From Cupriavidus gilardii (GTDB lineage Bacteria; Pseudomonadota; Gammaproteobacteria; Burkholderiales; Burkholderiaceae), in the NCBI RefSeq assembly GCF_008801915.1, contig NZ_VZOV01000004.1:186001-250000 (forward strand): a DNA stretch of 64,000 nucleotides, written 5' to 3'. This document shows positions 52,617 through 61,327 of this stretch, one piece after another. How positions within the stretch are numbered: position 1 is the first letter of the stretch; each line of letters begins with the position of its first letter. The position numbers and the translations under genes are program-made. The notes under the pieces were generated by a model, which worked only from the letters and a program-made list of their open reading frames with translations, was not told the DNA's origin and did no database searches.

Positions 52617-53624
52617 TCAGGCGGCCGGATCGGTCGCCAGCAGCGGCACCGGGTAGGGCAGCTCGCCCACGGTGATCGCCAGCCCTTCGGCATGGCCCAG
52701 ATGCAGGCTCGCGCCGGCCGCATCGATCTTCAGCTCGGCCAGCGCGTCCCAGCCGGCGCCGTCCGGCTTGGGCGCCGCGTTGACGATCATGCCGCTCGGC
52801 TGTCCGGGATCGTCGGCACGATAGATCTCGGCGCCTTCGTCCGGCGTCTCGCCTTCGCCGCTGACCAGCCACATGCGGCGCTTGAGCGTGCCGCGGTACT
52901 GGCTGCGCGCGACGACTTCCTGGCCCGGGTAGCAGCCCTTGCGGAAATTGACGCCGCCGATCAGCTCGTAATTGATCATCTGCGGCACGAACTGTTCCTG
53001 GGTGGCGACGACGATGCGCGGGATGCCGGCGCGGATCTCGAGCCAGTCCCACAGTTCGGCATCGGCTCGCAGCAGCGTGGTGCCCAGCGTTTCGCGCAGG
53101 GCATCGGCCTGCGCGGCAGGGGCCACGACCTGCCAGCGCGGCACGCCGTCGGCGTCGGGCAGGCGGATCACGGTCGCCTCGCCGGCGCCGGCGGTGCTCC
53201 AGGGTTCTGCCGGCGCGGGCAGGCCGGCGGCCGCCAGCGCGCTGTCACCCTTGGCGCCGGCCACGCCGACGATGCCGGCCTCCGCGCCCAGGTCCGACAG
53301 TCTGGCCTTGGCGCGCAGCACGAACATCGACAGCCGCTTCTGGATTGCCGGCTGCAGGTCGGCCGACAGCTGCATGGCGATGCCCTGCGCGTCGCGCCAG
53401 ATCAGCAGCGTCGCCAGCAGGCGGCCCTTGGGCGAGCAATAGCCGGCCAGCCGGGCCTGCCCTTGCGGCAGGTCCTCGACGGCGTTGGTCAGCTGGCTGT
53501 GCAGGAAGGTGGCGGCATCATCGCCGGCCACGCGGATCAGGCCCAGATCGGCGGGGCGGCAAACGACGCCGTCCTGGCGCAGGGCGGCGAACTGGGCGGC
53601 GCGGGCGGGATTGGGGGCGTGCAT
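52617..53624 (-). CDS. ygfZ: Folate-binding protein YgfZ (Fe-S cluster repair/assembly)
   Basis: A 335-residue GcvT-fold protein. The signature KGCYPGQEVVAR includes C231, the conserved cysteine, and FLHSQLTNAVEDL begins the folate-binding domain. YgfZ uses tetrahydrofolate to support certain Fe-S enzymes. ATG 53624 is preferred (MHAPNPARAAQFAALRQDGV); an in-frame codon 72 bases upstream only adds a Pro/Ala-rich tail. It is divergent from mltG, as in many betaproteobacteria. Confidence 0.94.
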   Translation of the reverse strand: MHAPNPARAAQFAALRQDGVVCRPADLGLIRVAGDDAATFLHSQLTNAVEDLPQGQARLAGYCSPKGRLLATLLIWRDAQGIAMQLSADLQPAIQKRLSMFVLRAKARLSDLGAEAGIVGVAGAKGDSALAAAGLPAPAEPWSTAGAGEATVIRLPDADGVPRWQVVAPAAQADALRETLGTTLLRADAELWDWLEIRAGIPRIVVATQEQFVPQMINYELIGGVNFRKGCYPGQEVVARSQYRGTLKRRMWLVSGEGETPDEGAEIYRADDPGQPSGMIVNAAPKPDGAGWDALAELKIDAAGASLHLGHAEGLAITVGELPYPVPLLATDPAA

Positions 53625-53930
53625 GGATGGACTTCGATTCGGAGCCGGCGCGCGGGCCGGCACGGGTTGGCGGATGGCTTGTGCAGGGCCTGTCACAACT
53701 TGTGACTCGGTGAGCGGCGGCTCCTGACAAGGCTCCCGGTATTATATGGGTCTGCCGCCATTGCGGCCGGCGGCCGACTTCGGTCACCTGTCGAGCCTGC
53801 GGCGCGCCGCCTGCCCCGTCTTGCGGGTGCCCGGCAGCCGCGGCGGCCTCGATTCACGCAGACCCGCGGTTGCTCCCGACTTAAGCCCGCATTCACCCGC
53901 ATTCAGACCCGCATTTACCCAAGCTTGTCG
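53625..53930. other. 306-bp divergent region between ygfZ and mltG
   Basis: No gene is seen. A TATTAT hexamer at 53740-53745 could be a -10 element, without a convincing -35. Three copies of a cccgcattca-like 10-bp unit lie at 53886-53916, just before mltG, another of the short tandem repeats in this window. Confidence 0.45.
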
Positions 53931-54926
53931 ATGAAACGTTTTCTTTCCCGGCTGGTCCTGGCCGCCGTGGCATTCGCGCTGGCCGCCGCCGGCGCCTTCG
54001 CCTGGTGGGCCAACCAGCCGCTGACGCTGCGCAGCTCGCCGCTCGAGGTGATCATCAAACCCAACTCCAGCGTGCCGAGCGTCGCCCGCCAGGTAGCCCG
54101 CGGCGGCGTGCCGATCGATACCCGGCTGTTCATGCTGCTCGCCCGGGCGACCGGCAATCACGCCAGCCTGAAGGCGGGCGGCTACCAGTTCGAGAGCGGC
54201 GTCACGCCGCTGCAGGTGATCGGCCGCATCGCCCGGGGCGAGGTCAATCACCATGTGCTGACGGTGATCGAGGGCTGGGAATTCCGCCGCATGCGCGCGG
54301 CCATCGATGCCCATCCCGCCTTGCGTCACGACACCAGGGGGATGAGCGAGGCGGACCTGCTGAAGGCGATCGGCGCCGCCGAGACCTCGGCCGAGGGGCT
54401 GTTCTTCCCGGACACCTACCTGTTCGCGCGCGGCAGCAGCGATGTCGAGCTGTACAAGCACGCCTACCGGGCCATGCAGCGGCGGCTGAACGAGGCCTGG
54501 AACGCGCGCTCGCCCGACCTGCCGTACAAGACGCCCTACGAGGCGCTGATCATGGCCTCGATCGTCGAGAAGGAGACCGGCCAGGCGGCCGAGCGCCCGA
54601 TGATCGCGGGGGTTTTCATCAACCGGCTGCGCAAGAACATGATGCTGCAGACCGATCCGACCGTGATCTACGGCATCGGCGAGATGTTCGACGGCAACCT
54701 GCGCAAGCGCGATCTGCAGGCGGACACTCCGTACAATACGTACACCCGCACCGGCCTGCCCCCCACGCCGATCGCCTTGCCGGGCGTCGCGTCGCTGGCG
54801 GCGGCGACCACGCCGGCGCCGACCGACGCGTTGTATTTCGTTGCCCGCGGCGATGGCACCAGCCACTTCTCCAACTCGCTTCCCGAACACAATCGCGCGG
54901 TCGATCAATACCAGCGCGGCAAATAA
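53931..54926 (+). CDS. mltG: Endolytic murein transglycosylase MltG
   Basis: A 331-residue YceG-like protein with one N-terminal membrane helix (about 8-28) and a periplasmic domain. The active-site motif is [12 protein letters not shown] with catalytic E213. A LysM-like subdomain (about 38-100) precedes it, and [17 protein letters not shown] is the conserved substrate loop. MltG cleaves nascent glycan strands and sets their length. ATG 53931 is preferred; TTG 53925 is in frame. tmk starts 17 bases after the stop and holB follows, the conserved mltG-tmk-holB-tatD order. Confidence 0.95.
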   Translation: MKRFLSRLVLAAVAFALAAAGAFAWWANQPLTLRSSPLEVIIKPNSSVPSVARQVARGGVPIDTRLFMLLARATGNHASLKAGGYQFESGVTPLQVIGRIARGEVNHHVLTVIEGWEFRRMRAAIDAHPALRHDTRGMSEADLLKAIGAAETSAEGLFFPDTYLFARGSSDVELYKHAYRAMQRRLNEAWNARSPDLPYKTPYEALIMASIVEKETGQAAERPMIAGVFINRLRKNMMLQTDPTVIYGIGEMFDGNLRKRDLQADTPYNTYTRTGLPPTPIALPGVASLAAATTPAPTDALYFVARGDGTSHFSNSLPEHNRAVDQYQRGK

Positions 54927-54943
54927 TCTCGAACACGATCGCC

Positions 54944-55558
54944 ATGCGCGGAACATTCATTACCTTCGAAGGCATCGACGGCGCCGGCAAGAGCACGCAT
55001 CTGGCCTGGTTCGCCGAGCGGCTGCAGCAGCGGTTGGGGCAGGGCAGGCAAGTGGTGACGACGCGCGAGCCGGGCGGCACCGCGCTGGGCGAGGACCTGC
55101 GCCAGCTGCTGCTGCACCGGCCGATGCATCTGGAGACCGAGGCGCTGCTGATGTTCGCCGCGCGCCGCGAACATCTGGCCGAGGTCATCGAGCCGGCGCT
55201 CTCACGCGGCGACTGGGTCATTTCCGACCGTTTCACCGATGCCACCTTCGCTTACCAGGGCGGCGGCCGCGGCCTGGCCCGGGAGCGGCTCGAGACGCTG
55301 GAGCGCTGGGTGCAGGGCGACCTGCAGCCGGACCTGACGCTGCTGTTCGATGTGCCGCTGGAGGTCGCCAGCGCCCGCCTGGCCGGTGCGCGCGAGCCGG
55401 ACAAGTTCGAGGCCGAGTCGGCCGCCTTCTTTGCGCGGACCCGGGCCGAATACCTGAGGCGGGCAGAAGAGGCACCGATGCGCTTCCGTCTGATCGACAG
55501 CACGCGGTCGATCGCAGATATTCAGAAGACGCTTGAGGAAATTCTCGCAAGTCTTTGA
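54944..55558 (+). CDS. tmk: Thymidylate kinase
   Basis: A 204-residue kinase phosphorylating dTMP to dTDP. The P-loop is GIDGAGKST (10-18), the DR motif is [18 protein letters not shown], and [14 protein letters not shown] binds substrate. The LID has basic residues, and length is standard. The start ATG 54944 lies 17 bases after mltG. It is probably cotranscribed with mltG; a 117-base gap separates it from holB. Confidence 0.96.
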   Translation: MRGTFITFEGIDGAGKSTHLAWFAERLQQRLGQGRQVVTTREPGGTALGEDLRQLLLHRPMHLETEALLMFAARREHLAEVIEPALSRGDWVISDRFTDATFAYQGGGRGLARERLETLERWVQGDLQPDLTLLFDVPLEVASARLAGAREPDKFEAESAAFFARTRAEYLRRAEEAPMRFRLIDSTRSIADIQKTLEEILASL

Positions 55559-55616
55559 AGCACATACAGTATCAAGATCCGATGATAGGGGGCGGGTTAT
55601 CGTCGTTGCCGAATCC

Positions 55617-55629
55617 GGAACAACGTTCC
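55617..55629. promoter_or_regulatory. Short palindrome upstream of holB
   Basis: GGAAC-AAC-GTTCC, 5-bp arms, 46 bases before the holB ATG. It resembles the GAACG-type sites elsewhere in the window but has a three-base spacer. It may be chance. Confidence 0.25.
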
Positions 55630-55675
55630 ATGCTCTCAAACAACATCAAATTCTGCCGATAACTCGTTGATTTCC

Positions 55676-56707
55676 ATGCTCTATCCCTGGCAAACCGAAG
55701 ACTGGCGGCAACTGATGGCGCTGCGCGACCGGCTGCCGCACGCGTTGCTGCTGCATGGCCAGCAAGGCATCGGCAAGCGCGACCTGGCGTTGCACTTTGC
55801 CCAGGCGCTGCTGTGCGATACGCCGCTGGCCGACGGCCAGCCCTGCGGCACCTGCGCCGCCTGTCACTGGTTTGGCCAGGGCAATCACCCGGACTTCACC
55901 GTGGTCCGGCCCGAGGCGATGGAAGGCGGCGATGCGGATGCCGACGCCAAGGCGGACGATGGCGGCGGCAAGAAGAAGGCGCCCAGCAAGATCATCCGGA
56001 TGGAGCAGGTGCGGGCGCTGATCGAGGCGGTCGGCATCGGCACGCACCGCTCCGGGCTGCGGCCGGTCGTGATCTACCCGCTCGATGCCTTGCAGCACGA
56101 GGGCGCCAACGCGCTGCTGAAGACGCTGGAGGAGCCGCCGCCCGCGACGGTGTTCCTGCTGGTCACGGACCGCATCGACCGGATCCTGCCGACGATCCTG
56201 TCGCGCTGCCGCCAGGTCGCGCTGCGCCGGCCGGGCGAGCAGGCGGCGCTCGAATGGTTGCGCGCGCAAGGTGTCGCCGATGCGCCGGCCCAGCTGGCGC
56301 AGGCCGGCGGGGCGCCCTTGACGGCGCTGCATGCGGCCGAGGCCGAAGAACTGCCGCTGCAGCGCTGGCTGGTCGGACAGCTTGCCACGGGTCCCGCGCT
56401 GGACGCGCTGGCCGCCGCCGAGCAGCTGCAGAAGCTGCCGGTGCCGTCGGTGCTGGGCATCCTGCAGCGCTGGACCTACGATCTGCTGGCGCTGTGCCTC
56501 GGCGGTGAGGGCGGCGCGCGCTACTTCCCGGGTGAGATGGCGGCGCTGCGGCGCTGCGCGGGCGCAACCGACGCGCATCGGCTGCAGGCCTTCGCGGCAC
56601 GGCTCATCCAGCACCGCCGCCACGAGCAGCATCCGCTGGCCGCGCGGCTGGTGATGGAGGCCGTGCTGATGGACTACCGGCATCTGTTCCAGCGGCATCC
56701 GGCCTGA
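55676..56707 (+). CDS. holB: DNA polymerase III delta-prime subunit
   Basis: A 343-residue clamp-loader subunit. MLYPWQTEDWRQLMALRDRLPHALLLHGQQGIGKRDLA has the P-loop-like start, CGTCAACHWFGQGNHPDF the zinc-binding cysteines, ANALLKTLEEPPPATVFLLVTDRIDRILPTILSRCRQ the sensor and SRC motif. ATG 55676 is preferred over an in-frame TTG nine bases upstream. An Asp/Ala/Lys-rich insertion (about 86-108) is unusual but common in betaproteobacteria. Position after tmk is conserved. Confidence 0.94.
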   Translation: MLYPWQTEDWRQLMALRDRLPHALLLHGQQGIGKRDLALHFAQALLCDTPLADGQPCGTCAACHWFGQGNHPDFTVVRPEAMEGGDADADAKADDGGGKKKAPSKIIRMEQVRALIEAVGIGTHRSGLRPVVIYPLDALQHEGANALLKTLEEPPPATVFLLVTDRIDRILPTILSRCRQVALRRPGEQAALEWLRAQGVADAPAQLAQAGGAPLTALHAAEAEELPLQRWLVGQLATGPALDALAAAEQLQKLPVPSVLGILQRWTYDLLALCLGGEGGARYFPGEMAALRRCAGATDAHRLQAFAARLIQHRRHEQHPLAARLVMEAVLMDYRHLFQRHPA

Positions 56708-56790
56708 TCGTCGCCCGCACATCGGCGATGCTCACCTCAGAAAAAACCTGAAGTACCTGCCATAACAACTTGATTTAAAAGAAGAGAAAC

Positions 56791-57327
56791 ATGGAAGCAA
56801 GCGGTTTCACCGTGCGTGACGCACAGCGCCAGGACCTGCCGGGCATCGTCGCGATCTACAACGGCACGGTCGCGTCGCGGATGGTCACCGCCGACACCGA
56901 GCCGGTCAGCGTCGCCTCGCGCCAGCCGTGGTTCGACGCACACGGTCCCGAGCGCCGGCCGCTGTGGGTGGTCGAGGACGCCGGCGGCCAACTGGCCGGC
57001 TGGCTCAGCTATTCGGACTTCTATGGCCGGCCCGCCTATGGCGCCACCAGCGAGGTTTCCATTTACCTGGACGAGCGCTATCGCGGCCAGGGCCTGGGCC
57101 GCCTGCTGCTGGAACGGGCGATGGCCCATGCGCCGGCGATCGGCGTCAGCACCTTGCTCGGCTTCATCTTTGGCCATAACGCGCCGAGCCTGGCACTGTT
57201 CGAACGGCTCGGCTTTGCCCGCTGGGGCGAGCTGCCGCGGGTCGCGGTGCTCGACGGCATCGAGCGCGACCTGATCATCGTGGGGCGGCGCGTCGAGCAG
57301 GACGCCCGCTCGGCCATCTCCGCTTAA
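56791..57327 (+). CDS. GNAT acetyltransferase, phosphinothricin acetyltransferase-like
   Basis: A 178-residue GNAT enzyme. FTVRDAQRQDLPGIVAIYNGTVAS is the typical PAT/YncA start, and SIYLDERYRGQGLGRLLLERAM holds the acetyl-CoA loop RGQGLG. HNAPSLALFERLGFARWGELPRVAVLDG is the conserved C-terminal region. Relatives acetylate L-phosphinothricin, methionine sulfone or sulfoximine; actual substrate unknown. It lies between holB and tatD, an insertion into the otherwise conserved housekeeping order. Confidence 0.92.
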   Translation: MEASGFTVRDAQRQDLPGIVAIYNGTVASRMVTADTEPVSVASRQPWFDAHGPERRPLWVVEDAGGQLAGWLSYSDFYGRPAYGATSEVSIYLDERYRGQGLGRLLLERAMAHAPAIGVSTLLGFIFGHNAPSLALFERLGFARWGELPRVAVLDGIERDLIIVGRRVEQDARSAISA

Positions 57328-57368
57328 CCCGCCAGGCCCGTCCGCCTGGCCCGATTGCCCGATCTGCC

Positions 57369-58166
57369 ATGTTTGTCGACTCCCACTGCCACCTCGATTT
57401 CCCCGACCTGTCCGCGCGGCTGCCCGAGCTGCTGGCCCATATGCGCGAGAACCGGGTCACCCACGCGCTGTGCATCTCGGTGACGCTGGAGGATTTCCCG
57501 CGCGTGCTGGCGCTGGCCGAGCAGCATGCGAACCTGTATGCCTCGGTCGGCGTGCATCCGGACTACGAGGAGGGCGCCGAGGAGCCGACCGTCGAGCGGC
57601 TGGTCGCGCTGTCGAACCATCCGCGCGTGGTCGGCACCGGCGAGACCGGGCTGGACTACTACCGGCTCAACGGCCGCAGCATCGACGAGATGGAATGGCA
57701 GCGGGAGCGGTTCCGCACCCATATCCGCGCCGCGCGCCAGACCGGCAAGCCGCTGATCATCCATACCCGTTCGTCGGCCGAGGACACGCTGCGGCTGATG
57801 CGTGAAGAGAATGCCGGCGAAGTCGGCGGCGTCCTGCACTGCTTCACCGAGACCTGGGACGTCGCCCGGCAGGCGCTGGACATGGGCTTCCATATCTCGT
57901 TCTCGGGCATCGTGACCTTCAAGAACGCGGTCGATCTGCAGGAGACCGCGCGCAAGGTGCCGCTCGAGCGGATGCTGATCGAGACCGATTCGCCGTATCT
58001 GGCGCCGGTGCCGTATCGCGGCAAGACCAACGAGCCGGCCTGGGTGCGGCATGTCGGCGAGTTCATCGCCACGCTGCGCGGGCTGCCGGTGGAGCAGGTC
58101 GCGCAGCAGACGACGGACAACTTCTTCAACGTGTTCAAGCACATAGAAAGGACTGCTAATGCTTGA
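57369..58166 (+). CDS. tatD: TatD-family metal-dependent hydrolase
   Basis: A 265-residue TIM-barrel DNase-type hydrolase. Metal ligands are visible: H6 and H8 (DSHCHLDF), Glu in GTGETGLDYYR, His in IIHTRSSAEDT, His in LHCFTET and Asp in IETDSPYLAP. Members act as 3'-5' exonucleases or in tRNA/D-amino acid handling. Its 3' end overlaps the ankyrin gene by eight bases, indicating translational coupling. Confidence 0.94.
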   Translation: MFVDSHCHLDFPDLSARLPELLAHMRENRVTHALCISVTLEDFPRVLALAEQHANLYASVGVHPDYEEGAEEPTVERLVALSNHPRVVGTGETGLDYYRLNGRSIDEMEWQRERFRTHIRAARQTGKPLIIHTRSSAEDTLRLMREENAGEVGGVLHCFTETWDVARQALDMGFHISFSGIVTFKNAVDLQETARKVPLERMLIETDSPYLAPVPYRGKTNEPAWVRHVGEFIATLRGLPVEQVAQQTTDNFFNVFKHIERTANA

Positions 58167-58887
58167 TATCAAGTCGCTGCGCAGCCCTTTGCTGGCGTCG
58201 ATGCGGGCCACGGTGCTGGCCGCGGCGCTGACCGGCGGTGCGCTGCCCGCGCTGGCTGCGCCGGCCGACGACCTCCGGCTGGCGGTCGAACTGGACAACG
58301 GCTATGAAGTGCGGAAGCTGCTGTCGCGCGGCGTCGATCCGAACCTGACCGACCGCCGTGGCGATCCGCTGCTGGTGGCGGCGCTGCGCGAGAAGTCGCT
58401 GAAGGCCGCCGAAGCGTTGATCCAGGCGAAGAACCTCGATTTCGACAAGACCAATGCCGCCGGCGAAACCGCGCTGATGATGGCCGCGCTGCAAGGCCAG
58501 CTGGACATGGTCAAGCTGATGGTCGAGCAGCGCCAGGTCGAGATCAACAAGACAGGCTGGACCCCGTTGCACTACGCCGCCACCAACGGCCATCTGGAGA
58601 TCGTCCGCTACCTGCTGGAAGAGTCGGCCTATGTCGACGCGGAAAGCCCGAACGGCACCACGCCGCTGATGATGGCCACGCGCGGCGGCCATATCGAGAC
58701 GGTCAAGCTGCTGCTGGACGAGGGCGCCGATCTGCGGATCCGCAACCAGCAGGGCATGACGGCGATCGATTTCGCCGACCGCTACAACCAGCCCGAGATC
58801 GCCCAGGGGCTGCGCTCGCGCTGGCAGAAGCAGTTTCCGGACACGCCGATGGACGGCGGCAAGAGGAAGGGCAAGGCGGGGTGGTAA
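58159..58887 (+). CDS. Exported ankyrin-repeat protein
   Basis: A 242-residue protein with a signal peptide (about 14-34, ending LPALAAPADD) and at least five ankyrin repeats (about 35-210). Clear units include NLTDRRGDPLLVAALREKSLKAAEALIQ, TGWTPLHYAATNGHLEIVRYLLE and NGTTPLMMATRGGHIETVKLLLDEGA. It ends with a Lys/Gly-rich tail. Ankyrin repeats mediate protein binding, here probably in the periplasm. The start overlaps tatD by eight bases, a conserved linkage in the Burkholderiaceae as far as I recall. Confidence 0.9.
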   Translation: MLDIKSLRSPLLASMRATVLAAALTGGALPALAAPADDLRLAVELDNGYEVRKLLSRGVDPNLTDRRGDPLLVAALREKSLKAAEALIQAKNLDFDKTNAAGETALMMAALQGQLDMVKLMVEQRQVEINKTGWTPLHYAATNGHLEIVRYLLEESAYVDAESPNGTTPLMMATRGGHIETVKLLLDEGADLRIRNQQGMTAIDFADRYNQPEIAQGLRSRWQKQFPDTPMDGGKRKGKAGW

Positions 58888-58943
58888 GACCTGGAAGATT
58901 CGCTCTCCCGCTGGCGGGGGCGTAAGGCGTTGCCGGCTTGTCT

Positions 58944-58969
58944 GCCCTCTCCCGCAAGCGGGAGAGGGC
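58944..58969. repeat. REP-like perfect palindrome (CTCTCCCGC family)
   Basis: GCCCTCTCCCGC and GCGGGAGAGGGC (12 bp, perfect) around AA, between the convergent ankyrin and egtB genes. A partial relative (cgctctcccgctggcgggggcg) precedes it at about 58901-58922. The core is shared with 38648-38677. Confidence 0.82.
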
Positions 58970-59031
58970 GCCAACCCTCGCTACCGCCGGCGATCCGGCC
59001 GAGCGATCAAGCGGATCGCGGCAACGGCCGG

Positions 59032-60333
59032 CTAGGCATCGTCCGCCAGCCGCACGCCGGTGAACTGCCAGCGCTGGTGCGGATAGAAGAAATTGCGGTA
59101 GGTCGCGCGGATATGGGACTCGGGTGTCACGCACGAGCCGCCGCGCAGCACCATCTGGTTGCTCATGAATTTGCCGTTGTACTCGCCGACCGCGCCGGGG
59201 CTGGGGCGGAAGCCCGGATAAGGCAGGAAGGCGCTGGCGGTCCATTCCCAGACGTCGCCGTACATCTGCCGCAGCGCGCCGGCGGTGTTCTGCCGGTCCG
59301 GCAGCGGCCGCAGCGCGCGTCCCTCGAGGAAATTGCCGGTGGCTGGCAGATTGCGCGCCGCGTGTTCCCACTCGGCCTCGGTCGGCAGCCGGCGCTCGGC
59401 CCAGCGGGCGAAGGCATCGGCCTCGTAGTAGCTGATATGCGTCACCGGGCTCTCCGGATCGACCGGGTGCATGCCGCGCAGCGTCATCTGCCACCAGGTG
59501 CCGTCGCGCTCCTCCCAATACAGCGGCGCCTCGATGCCTTGCTCGCCGACCCAGCGCCAGCCGTCCGACAGCCACAGCCCGGCGCTGCGATAGCCGCCAT
59601 CCTCGATGAATTCGAACCACTGCCGGTTGGTCACCGGGTGCGAAGACAACTGGTAGGGGCGCAGCAGCACCTGGTGCCGCGGCCCCTCGCAATCGAACGC
59701 GAAGCCGGCGCGATCCTGGCCGAGCTCATGGCCGATCGACACCACGCCGCCGGAGAAGGTCAGCCATTCCGGCGCGGGCCGCGGATCGGCGATCACCGGT
59801 GCCACCAGTTCGGGCGCGAACGCGGGCTTGAGCGGATTCTGCGCGAACAGATGCAGGATGTCGGTCAGCAGCAGTTCCTGATGCTGCTGCTCGTGATTGA
59901 GGCCCAGCTCGATCAGCGCCGCTTCCTCGTCGGTCTGCGCGCGCATCAGCAGATCGAACATCGCCTCGTCGACCGCTTCCCGGTAGGCCAGCACCTCGTC
60001 CAGCGTGGGCCGGGTCAGCAGGCCGCGGCGCGGGCGCGGATGGCGCGCGCCGACGGCCTCGTAATACGAATTGAACAGATAGCGGTAGCGCGCGTCGACC
60101 GGCTCGTAGTCCGGGATGCGCGCCGTCAGCACGAATTCCTCGAAGAACCAGGTGGTATGGGCCAGATGCCATTTGGCCGGGCTGGCATCGTCCATCGATT
60201 GCACCGTCGCGTCGGCGTCGCTGATATCGGCCACCATCGCTTCGGTGGCGGCGCGGATATGGCGATACCGGGACAGCAGCGCCGGCTCCTGCGGAGGGGG
60301 GACGACGCTGGCGGGCAACAGGGAAGAGGGCAT
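59032..60333 (-). CDS. egtB: EgtB-like ergothioneine biosynthesis sulfoxide synthase
   Basis: A 433-residue protein with an N-terminal DinB-like domain and C-terminal formylglycine-generating-enzyme-like domain. Iron ligands fit H59 (KWHLAHTTWFFE) and H147/H151 (NHEQQHQELLLTDI). The C-terminal part contains YGDVWEWTASAFLPYPGF and MVLRGGSCVTPESHIRATYRNFF. EgtB joins hercynine to a thiol (gamma-Glu-Cys or cysteine) with oxygen. No egtD methyltransferase gene is adjacent in this window. ATG 60333 follows GGGAAGAGG; longer in-frame starts are not family-like. Confidence 0.9.
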   Translation of the reverse strand: MPSSLLPASVVPPPQEPALLSRYRHIRAATEAMVADISDADATVQSMDDASPAKWHLAHTTWFFEEFVLTARIPDYEPVDARYRYLFNSYYEAVGARHPRPRRGLLTRPTLDEVLAYREAVDEAMFDLLMRAQTDEEAALIELGLNHEQQHQELLLTDILHLFAQNPLKPAFAPELVAPVIADPRPAPEWLTFSGGVVSIGHELGQDRAGFAFDCEGPRHQVLLRPYQLSSHPVTNRQWFEFIEDGGYRSAGLWLSDGWRWVGEQGIEAPLYWEERDGTWWQMTLRGMHPVDPESPVTHISYYEADAFARWAERRLPTEAEWEHAARNLPATGNFLEGRALRPLPDRQNTAGALRQMYGDVWEWTASAFLPYPGFRPSPGAVGEYNGKFMSNQMVLRGGSCVTPESHIRATYRNFFYPHQRWQFTGVRLADDA

Positions 60334-60553
60334 GCGGGCTCCGGGGTCGATGGCGCGGCGATGCCTGCCTGGCACCGTCGCCGTGGCCGGTTCCGGCCAG
60401 CCCGCGCATCGCGCGGCAGCGCCTGCTCCCCCGAGTGGGCGTACGCCGAAACCGCAGGTATGAACCGCTCCATCATAGACGCGATCCCACCCCGGGGGAG
60501 TCGGACAGCCTCTGACGGCGCTTGCCGCCAGCGGCATGTCCGCGGCGCCGCGA

Positions 60554-61177
60554 TCAGGCCGCCAGGCGGCCATCCTCGTCGTTGAGCGCGGCCAGCTCGC
60601 GCTGGGCGGCATCGAGGCCTGCAGTGCGGTATTCCGGACCCATCGCCAGGCCGTGGGCGCGGACATAGCTGATGTCCGTGATGCCCAGGAAGCGCAGCAC
60701 CGTGTCGATCGTGACCTCGTGCAGGTCCAGGCCGTTCGGGTCCTGGCGCACGCCGCCGCGCGAGGAGACCACGATCGTCTTCTTTCCGCCGGCCAGGCCC
60801 ACCGGACCGTTCTCGGTGTAGCGGAAGGTGCGGCCGGCCTGGGCGATCCGGTCGATCCAGCCCTTGAGCTGGCTCGGGATGCCGAAGTTGTATTGCGGCA
60901 CGCCCAGCACCAGCACGTCGGCCTCGAGGAATTCCTTCAGCCAGGCTTCGGTGCGCTCCAGTTCGGCCTGCTGCACCGGGTCCAGCCCTTCCTTCGGGCC
61001 GCCCAGCACCGGCAGCAGATGCCCGGACAGGTGAGGCGCGGCCTCCTTGTCCAGATCGCGCACGGTGACCGTGGCCTCCGGATGGCGGGCGCGCAGATCC
61101 GCCACCACTTGTGCCGTCAGGCTGCGCGACACCGAGTTGTCGCCCAGTACGCTCGAATCGATTTGCAGAATCTTCAT
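60554..61177 (-). CDS. azoR: FMN-dependent NADH:quinone oxidoreductase/azoreductase
   Basis: A 207-residue flavodoxin-fold enzyme. MKILQIDSSVLGDNSVSRSLT holds the FMN phosphate-binding loop, VLGVPQYNFGIPSQLKGWIDRI the family motif, and SSRGGVRQ the C-terminal FMN contact. AzoR reduces quinones and azo dyes and protects against electrophile stress. It is divergent from a LysR gene with an inverted repeat between them, the common arrangement for LysR-controlled azoreductases. Confidence 0.94.
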   Translation of the reverse strand: MKILQIDSSVLGDNSVSRSLTAQVVADLRARHPEATVTVRDLDKEAAPHLSGHLLPVLGGPKEGLDPVQQAELERTEAWLKEFLEADVLVLGVPQYNFGIPSQLKGWIDRIAQAGRTFRYTENGPVGLAGGKKTIVVSSRGGVRQDPNGLDLHEVTIDTVLRFLGITDISYVRAHGLAMGPEYRTAGLDAAQRELAALNDEDGRLAA

Positions 61178-61265
61178 CACGCTCTCCACATCGGAATTGG
61201 TTTGGATGTGAGGAAAGATAATGGCTGGCGATTGATGTCGGTAGTGATCCATAATGGAAATTATT

Positions 61266-61281
61266 GTTCTGCCTGTAGAAC
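61266..61281. promoter_or_regulatory. Inverted repeat between azoR and lysR
   Basis: GTTCT-GCCTGT-AGAAC, perfect 5-bp arms with T-N11-A symmetry (for example 61268 and 61280), as expected for a LysR-type operator. It lies in the 150-base divergent region. Confidence 0.6.
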
Positions 61282-61327
61282 GAACTACACCGGCCACGCC
61301 GGCCGTCCAGCCCTTACGATGGCGACC

